From the NCBI GenBank assembly GCA_963556255.1, contig OY744607.1, forward strand, positions 42,708,052-42,772,051: 64,000 bases of DNA, read 5' to 3'. The translations under genes were made by a program, and so were the position numbers. Below are positions 1 to 10,332 of the stretch, one piece after another; within the stretch, counting starts at the first letter, position 1, and every line of letters starts with the position of its first letter. Below the pieces are notes generated by a model. That model saw nothing but the letters and a program-made list of their open reading frames with translations. It had not been told where the DNA came from and searched no databases. Source of the DNA: Allolobophora icterica (Eukaryota > Annelida > Clitellata > Crassiclitellata > Lumbricidae).

Positions 1-300
1 ACCAATATCTTCCTATGCCCTACCTTTTGTTCCGACCTATCATCTTATGACCCATTTTATCACGACCTATATCTTAAATGACCTATATTTTGTTATGAAC
101 TCAATCTTCCTATGACCCACATTTCATCGTGACCTATATACAGCTATGTGTATTTTGTCATGATCTATATCTTGCTAGGACCCACATTTTATTGCCTATA
201 TATTTCATTACGAGTACGACGCATCATTACCTCTTATCACGACCTGTACGTGTCTTCATCCCACCTGTAGGCCTATCTTGTGTCTGTCTTTGTTATTAGG
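1..300. repeat. Degenerate tandem repeat upstream of otopetrin
   Basis: Loose head-to-tail copies of a roughly 20-30 bp unit built on GACCTATAT, GACCCACATTTTAT and CATGACCTATAT run through this stretch. The last recognisable unit overlaps the ATG at 306. No coding signal is visible here. It may be 5' flank or the end of an upstream intron of the otopetrin gene. Confidence 0.6.
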
Positions 301-305
301 CATTC

Positions 306-3300
306 ATGACCTATATCCTGTGTCTAAGCATTGTACTTCTGGTCTACTTCATCATCTACCTGATGCGTCAGTCGAGGTCCCCGAAAGACTCCAAGGTCAA
401 GGACGAAAAAGAACAGAACAGAGACAACGAGCACAGGAACGACAAAGACGCACGGATACCGAACGAAACGCAAGGAGACACTGAGAAGGACAACGAGACG
501 AACAGGGACAAAACCCGGGTTGCTTTAGAAGAGGAGGGTCCAGCAAAGCCCGTGGAACGGAGGCGAAAGATTTCAGGGTCTTGGGGAGTGGCAGCGAAAC
601 TGTATACGAGCAGAAGCTGTGCCAATCTCAGCTACAACACTGAATCCGAAACTGTCTTCCACGAAGACCGACTTCAGACGTCGCAAGCCTACACATCCAG
701 ATACAACTCCGCCGCGCGGGGCGGCGCAGGAGCCCCGAATCACTTGTCCCCCGTCAGCGCCTGTATTTCCAGCTCAACGGGGGACGTGAGAAAACCGAGG
801 CCATTGAACCAATGCTCTGAAACATTGATGGCTTCGATGGCTAATCTGAACGTGAACGGAGACGATGATTCGGAGGATGAATCGACGGGAATGATCGATC
901 TGACGAAACTAGGAAATATATTCAGTCACGAGGGATCCAGTCTGTATCTGCGATTCGCTGCACTCAGTAAGAACACATAGGGAAGAGGAGGGGGCTGAAC
1001 GAACGAATGAATGAGTGAGAGAATCAACGAAAGTAACAATTAATATATATATATATATAATTTATATAGCATCGTCATTAACGAACTACTTCTATAGGGT
1101 GTTTTATAATTCAATTGTCAGCGCAAATGCTAGGAGTCACAATCAGTCAGTCGGTCGGTCAGTCAGTCGGTCGGTCGGTCGGTCATCCAGTCAGTCAGTG
1201 AGTCAGTCGGTCGGTCGGTCAGTCGGTCATCCAGTCAGTCAGGTAGTAAATCAGTCAGTCATTCAGTCAGTCAATCAACCATTCGATCAGTAAAATAGTC
1301 AGTCAGTCAGTTTGGTCATTCGTCCTGTGTCAATGTGCTTACAATTACTCGCTTTAGACTGTTGTAACTGTGATGCGGTGTGTCATCCTTCGTTGATTTA
1401 TAATAAACGACTATTATACGGACTATACATATAAAATTATAATGTTAAAATTTCTTATACTAATTCGTTTTGCATGGCTTGCTCTTGTTTAGTGTTTGGC
1501 ATTTGTAACGTCGTCTACGTTGGGCTGGAGATTCAGAACACGATGGTCCCAAAGAACGATTGCGATAACGTTGTAAAGTTCGGATGGATCTTCATAATTC
1601 GTCTCATCTTTCTTATCGTGCAAACCTTTTTCCTCTTCAAATATCCTACGGTAATCCGATCTAATCCAATCCAATCTAATCTTATTCAAGCCGCAAACAC
1701 TTATTGAGACGTTATCGTAAAGTTTTCATGCGCAATCTTCACAGTCCATTAGGCCTATCAGCATCCGGTAGTAGAGTACGTCTAAGGTTTAAGAAACGTT
1801 ATTATCTCGAATATTTATCTATAGGTATCTCAGATACTTTGGAATTTTATCTGTATACTATGGGGTATTCAGATAACTTTTAGTTATCTGGAGTTCTTTT
1901 GAGATATCTAAAATAGTTCCGATTGTAAGCTTATAATTGTACATGTAGGCCTACGTATAGGCCTACCGGTACTGGGTATTAAGATCACCCAGAGTTAGGC
2001 CAATGCGGAATTCGTGCAGACGTCTAAGATATTTCAGAATTGCAATGGTACAGGATATTCAGATAACTCAGAGGCGAATGGAGGTCTTCAAGACATCATA
2101 GACATGTAAGATGTTTTAAAAGTCCAGGTGTATAGGGTTGGTTCTTCGGTTAGCTTACAGTTAACTGGAGTTATTTCAGACATATGAGAGTATCTCGACC
2201 GGTTGCCTAGCCTGCTCCGACATGAAGTAAGTAACTAAGTAGGTATATTCTTTATTAACCAATTGCTAATCGCTAACCGTTCCAACTAAGATTTTACAAG
2301 AACAGCTTACGTAAAGGCGGAATTAAATAAGGTAGTAGGTAGCCTACAGCATCGCACTGACAGTGCTTCCTCTCAACCCTCTCTCTTTGCATTGGTCCGT
2401 TTTTGCATCATATGGTTCTCAATTAAGACTTAAAACCTTTTCGAATTGCTTAACCACCACAGCTGCTTCACTGTCTTAACGGACTGATATAACCGTCGTA
2501 ATTAATCGTTTATTCCCAGTACAAACAGTAGATGACTATTAACACGACATACAGTAATGATGAGATACAATAGGAAGACCCCGAATGGATCAATTATTAG
2601 GTCTTATTAGAGTCGCCCTAATATTTTCCTGATTTACTATAGGCCAACATAGTTTAGTTCGTCTTCGTTTGATGGCTTGTGCCTTAGAAACCTGCGCCAT
2701 AGAAGTTACTAATTACAATAACACCAAGATAAAAGTAACCAATTACAATAATTACACCAACCGTGATCAACTGAACGGAATATTTCAGGTGGAAATCGAC
2801 AAGAACGAGTCGATAGCTCGATTCGGTCTGATGCACATAATCGCTACAAATATCTGCGTGTGGCTGAACACTCTGGTGCTTGAGATCATGAACGAATTCA
2901 GTCACATGTCATCACACGGTTCTAACGAAACAGCAACGAAATCAAGCTCCTCCCATGCAGAAACGGAAACGGGTATGTAGTATGCCTATACTTATAGGGA
3001 ATCTGTTGTTCGCACCTTCGTCACCCATGGGCAGGAGCGGACGTTTTGTAGTAGAGATGCGTCTTCAGTAGGCTATAGATAGATGTATTGGGAAAATGCG
3101 TCTTTACTATCTAGAAGTCTCTATTTTACACAAAGGTCTCTACACAGAGGTCCATACTCTACGCAGAGGTATCTATAAGTTTACACTACAAAGTTCTACA
3201 TAGCGCTAGGTCTCTACTCTGCACACAGGTCTCTACTCCACACATTGGTCTCTACTTACACAGAGGTCTCTACACAGATGTCTCTTCTCTACATAGGCTA

Positions 3301-5663
3301 GATGTCACTACACAACCACTGATGCCAACCAAAAATCATGAATTGCTTTCTCCACCAAATCAACAGATTATTTTACCGCTAAACAGCAGGCATAGCATTG
3401 TAGAGTGTGGCCCTGCTAAGCGGGATCAAGATCCCTTTTGGGTCCCCTCTTGTTGCCAAAATTCAAACTTTATGCTGTATTTTCCTTGTACTTCAAAAAA
3501 TGGCTTCAATAAAAGGATTGATTGATTGATTGATTGATTGATTGTGTTCCACTATACCTCTTTGTAGCTTCACCCGATAGTCACCCGTGCGACTACTTCA
3601 CGGGCGTGCTGCGTACTCTGTCACCGTACCTGTTTCCCTTCGTGCTCGAGTACAGCCTGATCGTGATGGGTACGCTGGCCACGATGTACGTCTCGATCGT
3701 CGAGGGCAGCAACGAGAGCGACAGCATCGCACGAGGCCTGCACAACCTCTTCAAGGTCCACGTCCCGACAAGAGACCAAGGAGACCAGAATTCGCCGGAC
3801 TCTGGCGGACACAAGGAAGATGCAGTTCTGCGTAAGTCCCACCGCGGTCTCTTCCTCGGGGTCCTCGTCCTCAGCGGTGCCGTCATCAGCATCGTCATGT
3901 TCTACGCCGAAACGGACACCGTAACCAAGGACCTCATGTACCTTTCGACTGACATCTGCATCCACGCCTTCCTGACAGTCGCCACAATCATCGCCATTGT
4001 CAAGACCAGCCACCTGTCGTACATCGCCAAGCCGCTCATGGTCGACGATGTCCTTCTGATCCTGTCGATGAGCGGATCCGTCCTCTTCGAAGTGTCCTAC
4101 GTGATGTCGACGTCCAACTACATCCAGGAGAAGCCGAGCAGCAAGAAGGAGACGGCCGAGATACTGCAGCTGTGTTCGTCACTCGTTGCAACCCTACAGA
4201 CGGTTCTGCAGGTGGTTCTGGTCGCCAGTGGGCTTCGCAGGTACCCGTCGAAGCGTGAGCATCTGGACGAGATGCCAGGACGTGGGTCGATCACCTTCCT
4301 CCTCGTCGTCAACGTCGTCGTCTGGATTTGTCGGACGATGCAGGCAAAGCAGGTATAAATATCGTAATTGTAATCGTAATTACTGCAAAATGTCTAAACC
4401 ACCACCTGAACGGTGAGGTAAGATCGACTACTGTTATTATTATCATGCATGGAATATAAACAAGGCTGTTATAATTAACAGTCACGCAGAGGAAACAGTG
4501 TAGGCCTAAAATATGGCAGCCTCCACTTTTGTTAACCAAAGTTACGTCCCGGGTCTTTCTTACCTCTACCCATAGGCGTAATTTGTGGGGGTACGAGGGG
4601 TACCCGTACCCCCACTTTTTGGACTGGGGGGTACTGTACCCCCCACTTTTTAAACAATGTCAATCAACATTTTATTATTAGGGTCTTCCCAGAGAACGCA
4701 ATCTCCGCCAAAAGTATGAAAGTGTTTAGATACACAGGTAAATCGAGAGCCAAAATTAATGAGAATACTGGCAGGGAATATGTTCAAAATGGTTATCATG
4801 CGAAAAACTAAAGTGGAGAAGAAATTGGTACCCCCACTTTTTAGACCAAGGTATTGGTACCCCCCACTTTTTAGGCTAAAGTTACGTCCCTGCCTCTACC
4901 TCTTTTCTGTAAGACCTTGAAAACTATTCTGTTCGATCCTCATTTTCTTTCGTTTGATCGGGAGCGCCTCTTGAATGAATCTTTTCGAAAATGCACTAGG
5001 CCTATATAGATCTGTGTTTACAATTGCCCCAATATAGATGGTGTTATGTTTCATCTCAAACAGTAAAGTTAGATTTAAACTTTTGTATAAAAAGTCGAAT
5101 CACTTTTTATTATCACTGCGCTTTCATTTTTTTTAATGCTTTACACATTACGGTGTGCATACTTATAAAGTTTTTGTCGTGCTCTGAGATTACTTACTTA
5201 CTCCCTTAATTAGGTCATGCAAGACACGGAAATAGACTACTACGGAGACATTACGTGGCTGCTGCTCATCAACGTCAACCTTCCTTTGCTACTGTTCTTC
5301 CGCTACCACTCGAGCATCTGCCTCGCCGACATCTGGCACATTGCCTACTACCCGGTTGACGCTAAGCTCCATGAGAAGAACGTGCACGTCGGAGGCGACA
5401 GGTCGGCGGGACCCGCGCCTAAGATGACGGCGCCTGCTCGCGTCAGGAAGACCTCCCGCGATCGCTTACCCATGGTTATGGTGACGGAAATTTCACGCGC
5501 ATCGTCAATGACGCATCTGGAACTGTCCGAAGCAAATGGATTTGCAACCCCGCGACAGAAACCGGGTTTCAAGATGCTGGACGGCATTGACATTGTTCCT
5601 GAGGACGGCGTCTTGTACCTGGAGACTATAGAGGATGATGAAGCTTACGGAAGTTCCTTGTAG
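306..5663 (+). CDS. Otopetrin-like proton channel, five exons
   Basis: Exons: 306(or 372)-966, 1493-1650, 2789-2972, 3568-4352 and 5214-5663. All have GT-AG borders and consistent phases and would encode about 745 aa. Otopetrins are multi-pass membrane proteins that conduct protons. Family-like segments appear in order: LYLRFAALMFGICNVVYVGLE across the exon 1/2 junction, then RFGLMHIIATNICVWLNTLV, LSPYLFPFVLEYSLI, LQTVLQVVLVASGLRRY, LLVVNVVVWICRTMQAKQ and a final NVNLPLLLFFRYHS block. Hydrophobic stretches fit the roughly 12 transmembrane helices of the family. The N-terminus is a charged cytosolic segment rich in Lys, Glu and Asp. The start is uncertain: ATG 306 sits in the flanking tandem repeat and opens a hydrophobic run unlike the rest of exon 1. 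An acceptor AG at 370-371 would give an in-frame exon start at 372, implying an upstream exon outside the window. Family assignment is strong; which otopetrin paralogue is not resolvable. Confidence 0.9.
1138..1310. repeat. (GTCA/GTCG)n microsatellite in otopetrin intron 1
   Basis: Imperfect tetranucleotide array of CAGT, CGGT and CATC-type units. It produces a spurious Ser/Val/Gly-rich reading frame. Confidence 0.9.
3095..3312. repeat. Short-period tandem repeat in otopetrin intron 3
   Basis: About a dozen degenerate units of the type AGGTCTCTACTCTACACA follow each other. No other function is visible. Confidence 0.75.
3335..3543 (+). mobile_element. Retroelement 3' tail ending in (ATTG)n
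   Basis: A unique segment ends in CAATAAAAGGATTGATTGATTG, a poly-A-signal-like motif followed by a (GATT)n tail ending 25 bp before exon 4 of the otopetrin gene. This layout is typical of the 3' end of a non-LTR retrotransposon or SINE. The family is not identified. Confidence 0.45.
4571..4892. mobile_element. hAT-like MITE with 8-bp target duplication
   Basis: The ends are CATAGGCGTAATTTG and, inverted, CAGGGACGTAACTTT. The element is flanked by perfect copies of CCTCTACC (4563-4570 and 4893-4900), as expected for hAT-type insertion. Both subterminal parts repeat the motif GTACCCCCACTTTTT. There is no coding capacity at 322 bp. It lies in intron 4 of the otopetrin gene. A related copy is at 30082-30284. 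Confidence 0.85.
4905..5030 (+). mobile_element. 5'-truncated CR1/L2-like LINE 3' end
   Basis: The sequence GAAAACTATTCTGTTCGATC, then GGGAGCGCCTCTTGAATGAA, then a TATATAGATCTGTG end matches other LINE 3' ends in this window (13.9-14.2, 38.3-38.5 kb). The ORF part corresponds to the last residues of the reverse-transcriptase protein. Confidence 0.6.
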
Positions 5664-5886
5664 CTACGTAACGAACATAGCATGGAATCTGTACATAGAG
5701 GAATGATCACTTCTCGAAATAATTGTATACGAGTCATTTTCCGGTAAATGCATAAATTGACAATTCAGCTGTCCCCGGTCATTTCTCAGAAAACAATAGG
5801 CCTACCTAGTCTGATAACTGTAAGTGATGAAATTAAAATGTTATTGATCAGTCAACAATTTAAAACCTTTGAAAGTAATTCAGAGA

Positions 5887-5892
5887 AATAAA
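5887..5892 (+). other. Candidate polyadenylation signal of otopetrin
   Basis: AATAAA lies 224 bp downstream of the stop codon at 5661-5663, in AT-rich sequence. It is the first canonical hexamer found and gives a plausible short 3' UTR. Confidence 0.45.
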
Positions 5893-5927
5893 ATAATTTA
5901 TTAAAATTTATTTTGAATTTAAAATGT

Positions 5928-8122
5928 TCCACTCCGATACCGTCCCTAGGCTATATAGTACTTTTGTTCTAGTCTACAATTTCAAAATGATTTGTATTAA
6001 GCAAAAATTCATGTGTTTCTTTTGTATTATATATTTATATATACTTGTATGTTTCTAAATACAACTTGGTGAACCGGATCTTGTGTAATTTTTTAAAATT
6101 TTAATCTTGTCCCTGGAAAATTATGTCTGCTCCGTTACCATGTAAAATTATCTCGTATCACAGAACCAGTGTTGCCAGTGAGTTTTTTCAGATTTCCCTA
6201 GATTTCTTTCCAAAAAATCCCCAAATTTCCCTAGATTAGGCCTATATAGACACAATTTATGAGACATTGTAACACTATTTAACAGTAACATACCTACCTA
6301 CAGTTACATTAATAACAATATATATTCCTCAAATGAGTGGAATCAAATATACTGACTTGTTATTTTTTTATTGTCACTTGACAATGACTCAAAGTTGTCG
6401 GTGAGTCGGCATCCATGTCGACGACAACTTGTTTCGTTAAGATCATTATGACTGCTTCACGGGACAGTCAGCGTGTTTTACATAACATCAACGCCTTATA
6501 TTTCTGGGCCTAAACTACATCTTGTATTAACTGGAACTGGAGATTTCTTTTACTACTATTCGAAGAATAGAAGTAGACATTCTTTATGAAAATTTCAAGA
6601 CAAGATGGTAGGCGGTTGATGGCAACGTTTGCACACAGTGCAAATGAATGACAGACAAATGTTTATAACTTCAAGCCGCTCAAAATGGGCAATGCTGTAA
6701 CTGGATCACATAAGCAGCACTGCGCTTCGGTGACATTTTTTGAGCTATTTTTTTTTAAATTTTGTGACAAGTAACATCTGCTTACTATATTCTATCAAAT
6801 GATCTGCTTATGTTCAGCATTGTGTTCTGCCAAATGATCAGCTTATGTTCAGTATTATGTTCTGTCATGAAAGCCGTCAACAATATCTCCACTTTAGCAA
6901 TTTGTTTTTGACATCCGGGCTCTTTTGGTTTGTTGAAGAACTTGTTAATGTTCAGAGTTGTGGCGTGCACGACGTTATGTCGTTAACCCGCTACAACTAC
7001 CTCGCGTACATTCATCATCGCTCATCCATTAACAGAAATTTCAAACTATAACAGGAAATAGAAATACAATCACTAGAATGACTAGATAGTTGATGGCGTC
7101 ATTGAGATGGTTTTAAACAAGAAGTGCCTTTGGTGGAATGAAAATTATACAGCGCATTATTTTTTACATTCAATTACAATACAAACATAGTGTCTAACGC
7201 TTAGTGCACACAAAATACATACATTGTCAATGCAAATTTTCAAAATGGTCAAATTTCCCCAGATTTTGCCAAAAAATCCCCAGATCCCCAGACGAAGGCC
7301 GAAATCCCCAGATCTAGGAAAAAATCCCCAGCTCTGGCAACATTGCACAGAACCCTTCTATTTCTTTTGGCGCGAGACATAACTCATCGCATCTGTGAAG
7401 ATCTATGTAAGTAAGTAAGTCTTAATACACGATCTCAATGCTAAGGCAAATTTCTTACGAATTTTCATTTATTTCGTACCTAATATGTTTTTTATTCTAC
7501 ATCCACTCCGTTACTGCATTTTTGCAAAGATTATCAATAAATTTAATTGTAATAATATTTGTAATATAACGTTTATAAGCAATATAATGAGTGTACCGAC
7601 GACTGATGTGGACGCATGAAAATTAATATGGTATTTACCATGCTGATGCACAATTTGTCTACTCCGTTACCTATCCACTCCGTTACTATAAATGCTACTC
7701 TTAGTGTATACTTTTCAGATTCTGTGCCCAATTCTTGAAAAATGGTAACGGAGTGGATTCCGCTCCGTTACAATTGTGTGATAATTTTGATGTTATCAGC
7801 AGATTTTTAGGACAACATCACAAATATTTTAATGTTTTCTGTTTATTTGATCACTGGGAATGATTGACACAAGTAATTTTTACTTAGTCATTTGGCCAAA
7901 AAATATATTCAACTTAACATTGGTTTCTTCTATTTCAGTAACGGAGTGGACAAATCTTAATTAAATTAAAACTGCGATGGAATTAAATTATCATTTGTAT
8001 TGTAATGTATTTTATATTTATTTTATAAATATTAATACTAAAAACATATTGGCATGTCAGGATACACAACAGGAAGCTCTTTCTATATATACATGTCTCA
8101 TATATGTACAGTAATGGAGTGG
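5928..8122. repeat. Dispersed GTAACGGAGTGG motif copies
   Basis: Copies of CCACTCCGTTAC or its reverse complement occur near 5928 (degenerate), 6129 (partial), 7500, 7658, 7673, 7743, 7760 (partial), 7937 and 8110 (one mismatch), in both orientations. Most lie in 7.5-8.12 kb, in otherwise AT-rich non-coding DNA. The function is unknown. The motif could be the ends or subterminal repeats of decayed transposons. Confidence 0.7.
6167..7345. mobile_element. hAT-like non-autonomous transposon, 1.18 kb
   Basis: Terminal inverted repeats are CAGTGTTGCCAG on the left and CTGGCAACATTG on the right, flanked by a perfect 8-bp duplication CACAGAAC (6159-6166 and 7346-7353). CAGTG-type ends and an 8-bp target duplication are hallmarks of the hAT superfamily. 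Subterminal regions contain repeated AATCCCCAGAT/TTTCCCTAGAT units. No transposase frame is recognisable. Confidence 0.9.
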
Positions 8123-8424
8123 AAAATTATTTTAGTAGGCCTATTTCTTTCCTACTAAAAATTTGTTACATTTACATATTAGTGCAAAACCAAATATATA
8201 TTTGTGAAATAGAAATATTGAAGATTTGTTCCAAACAAAAACCAATGTAATATGGAAAAAAAATTTTTTTACACTTTGATATTAAATCAATTGTTTAAAA
8301 CCTCCAAAGGCAATGTTTACTCCACAAATATAATTATTCGTCGATTTTCCTTCGTAAATATAATTAACTGAATGGATTTGTTATAGACTTATCTATTCAC
8401 ATTGTTCTATGAAACTATGACTAG

Positions 8425-8515
8425 GAATGTAGCGCAATGCGCTCTTGTGCAAGACTTGTCTAGTTAAAGCGCACTATAAATGTTTAGTTGTATTGTATTG
8501 TAAGTGCCTATTTTC
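8425..8515 (+). mobile_element. LINE/SINE-type tail with TTGTA repeats
   Basis: TAGCGCAATGCGCTCTTGTG and AAAGCGCACTATAAATGTTT followed by TTGTATTGTATTGTA resemble the GCGC-TATAAAT tails of other retroelement fragments in this window. Confidence 0.4.
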
Positions 8516-8566
8516 CTGCCCGCCAGAAAAGTGCCCTCAAACAGCAACTGCAAATACAGTCTAAAG

Positions 8567-8957
8567 TAGGGTGAGAATTGTCGGGGGACTGGGGTTTGAC
8601 CCCTAGTCTTTCTTAGGACCCACAGTTAAGTTTTCATTGCACACCCCAGGCGGGTCGTTTCCAACCCCCTCCGTTGTGCTCGTGACTCGTGTCATTAGGC
8701 CTACACTGTGCATATATTTTAGCATTTTCTTTCACAATTCACAGTGGGTACTAGTAAGTAATGCTCTGGTTTATTGTCAGATTTGACACCGTGTGAATTG
8801 TATACTAGTAAATTGGGTGATGTCATCACTTTAAGAAGTTTAAGCTTTCTATTGCATTTTTTTATTTTCTCAAAATACAGATAAAATTTTCAACTCCACA
8901 TGGATTAAATTCCTCAAAGTCTAACCCTCCCTCGTTTTTTTTACAATTCTCATACTG
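8567..8957. mobile_element. hAT-like MITE with 8-bp target duplication
   Basis: The left end is TAGGGTGAGAATTGT and the right end, inverted, is CAGTATGAGAATTGT. The flanks carry the perfect duplication GTCTAAAG (8559-8566 and 8958-8965). The inner motif CTAGTCTTTCTTAGGACCC recurs on the other strand near 27.8 kb. Confidence 0.85.
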
Positions 8958-8991
8958 GTCTAAAGAACGTGTTATCCTCAACTCCTCAGTC

Positions 8992-9365
8992 GGATCCATG
9001 ACAAATAATTCACAACAAATGGTTCATGGACAAATGGTTCACGATCTTCCAGCTTCTAGTTGGAGATATATTTTCACAGAGTATCCAGTTTCTAGTTTCA
9101 GTTATATGTTCAACGATAATCCAGCTCAAACTAGAAGCTGGATGAGCGATGAAAACAGTCAATAGTAAAATTCAGACATAGCTAGAAGCTGGATGGCCGA
9201 TGAAAATAGAGCTCAAACTAGAAGCTGGATGGCCGATGAAAATACTTGTAGAGATCAAGCTAGAAGCTGGGTTAGCGTTGAATATATAACTGAAACTAGA
9301 AGCTGGATTCTCGATGCAAATGGATCGTGAACCATTTGCCCGTGAACCATTTGTCGTGACACCCT
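8992..9365. mobile_element. Fold-back MITE built of AGAAGCTGGAT repeats
   Basis: The whole element is an imperfect inverted repeat. GACAAATGGTTCACGATC on the left pairs with GATCGTGAACCATTTG on the right, and inner blocks TCCAGTTTCTAGTTTCAG and CTGAAACTAGAAGCTGGAT also pair. At least four direct copies of ACTAGAAGCTGGATGGCCGA fill the right half. CTCAGTC on both sides (8985-8991 and 9366-9372) is a candidate target duplication. There is no coding capacity. Confidence 0.8.
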
Positions 9366-9463
9366 CTCAGTCTGACAAATTGTTGCAAGAGTTAGGCCTA
9401 TTTGATCCCAATGACCAAAACCATTAAACGTGTTTTGATATAAAATAAGAGATCAACAATTAC

Positions 9464-9469
9464 TTTATT
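9464..9469 (-). other. Candidate polyadenylation signal of the 5'-nucleotidase gene
   Basis: TTTATT on the plus strand reads AATAAA on the minus strand, about 870 bp beyond the stop codon at 10333. Other AT-rich hexamers occur between, so the site is tentative. Confidence 0.3.
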
Positions 9470-10332
9470 CAAAACCACCATGTTTTACAAATTGCTTCAC
9501 TCTAGAAACATTCCAAAATAGTTACATCAAAACGATAAGGATCATTAATAACAATTATTCCATTCTCAATACGTATGACTGCATTTGCTTGTGCCAAACC
9601 TTACAAGCCTATTCACAAACTATACATTCAAGATGATGTGATAAACAGAAACAAAAAATTGCAAATCAGCAAAGGTTTCAAATAATATAAAAGAAAATAA
9701 ATAACAGCCATCAGTCTTTGTTTTCAATGGTTTCTAGATTTTATGTCTTCAACAAAAGGATTACAATATGCTTTATCTCAAATAGCAAACTGTTAAAATG
9801 GCAGGTTAAACACACTGCTGAAATTGAGAAAAGCACCAAGTGGGAAACTGAACACCTGACAGCACGAGTTATATAATTAACCAATCGTAAAAAGCATTTA
9901 TAAGCAGGTTATGGTACATATTAAAATCAATCTACACTGGCCATCTTTTGCCTTGCTGGATCTCGTGATGCTGTAATAATAAGCTTTTAATATTTTTTTG
10001 CTCAAAATACAAAAAAATTATATCAGTCTCTTATTAGGAAAAATACGCAGCTTATTTCAAAGATTTGAATCAGTGGGCTAGCAGTCGTACAGGAAACCGA
10101 AACGTGGCATGGCACCATTCAAGTGGGCACAATGGTCGAGGATCTTGTCCCATACATTCATTGAAAAATAAGCAGGGTCATGCCCAAAACGGTTGCTATA
10201 GAAAATGTGTACACTTGTTTGCATCTGCATGAAGAAAGGCGAGACAAACTAATGTCAGCATTGATCCGGTTTCTTAAAGTGTAGCAAGTATATGCATTTC
10301 CTAATTTCAAAGTTGCTATTCAGCTACAAACT

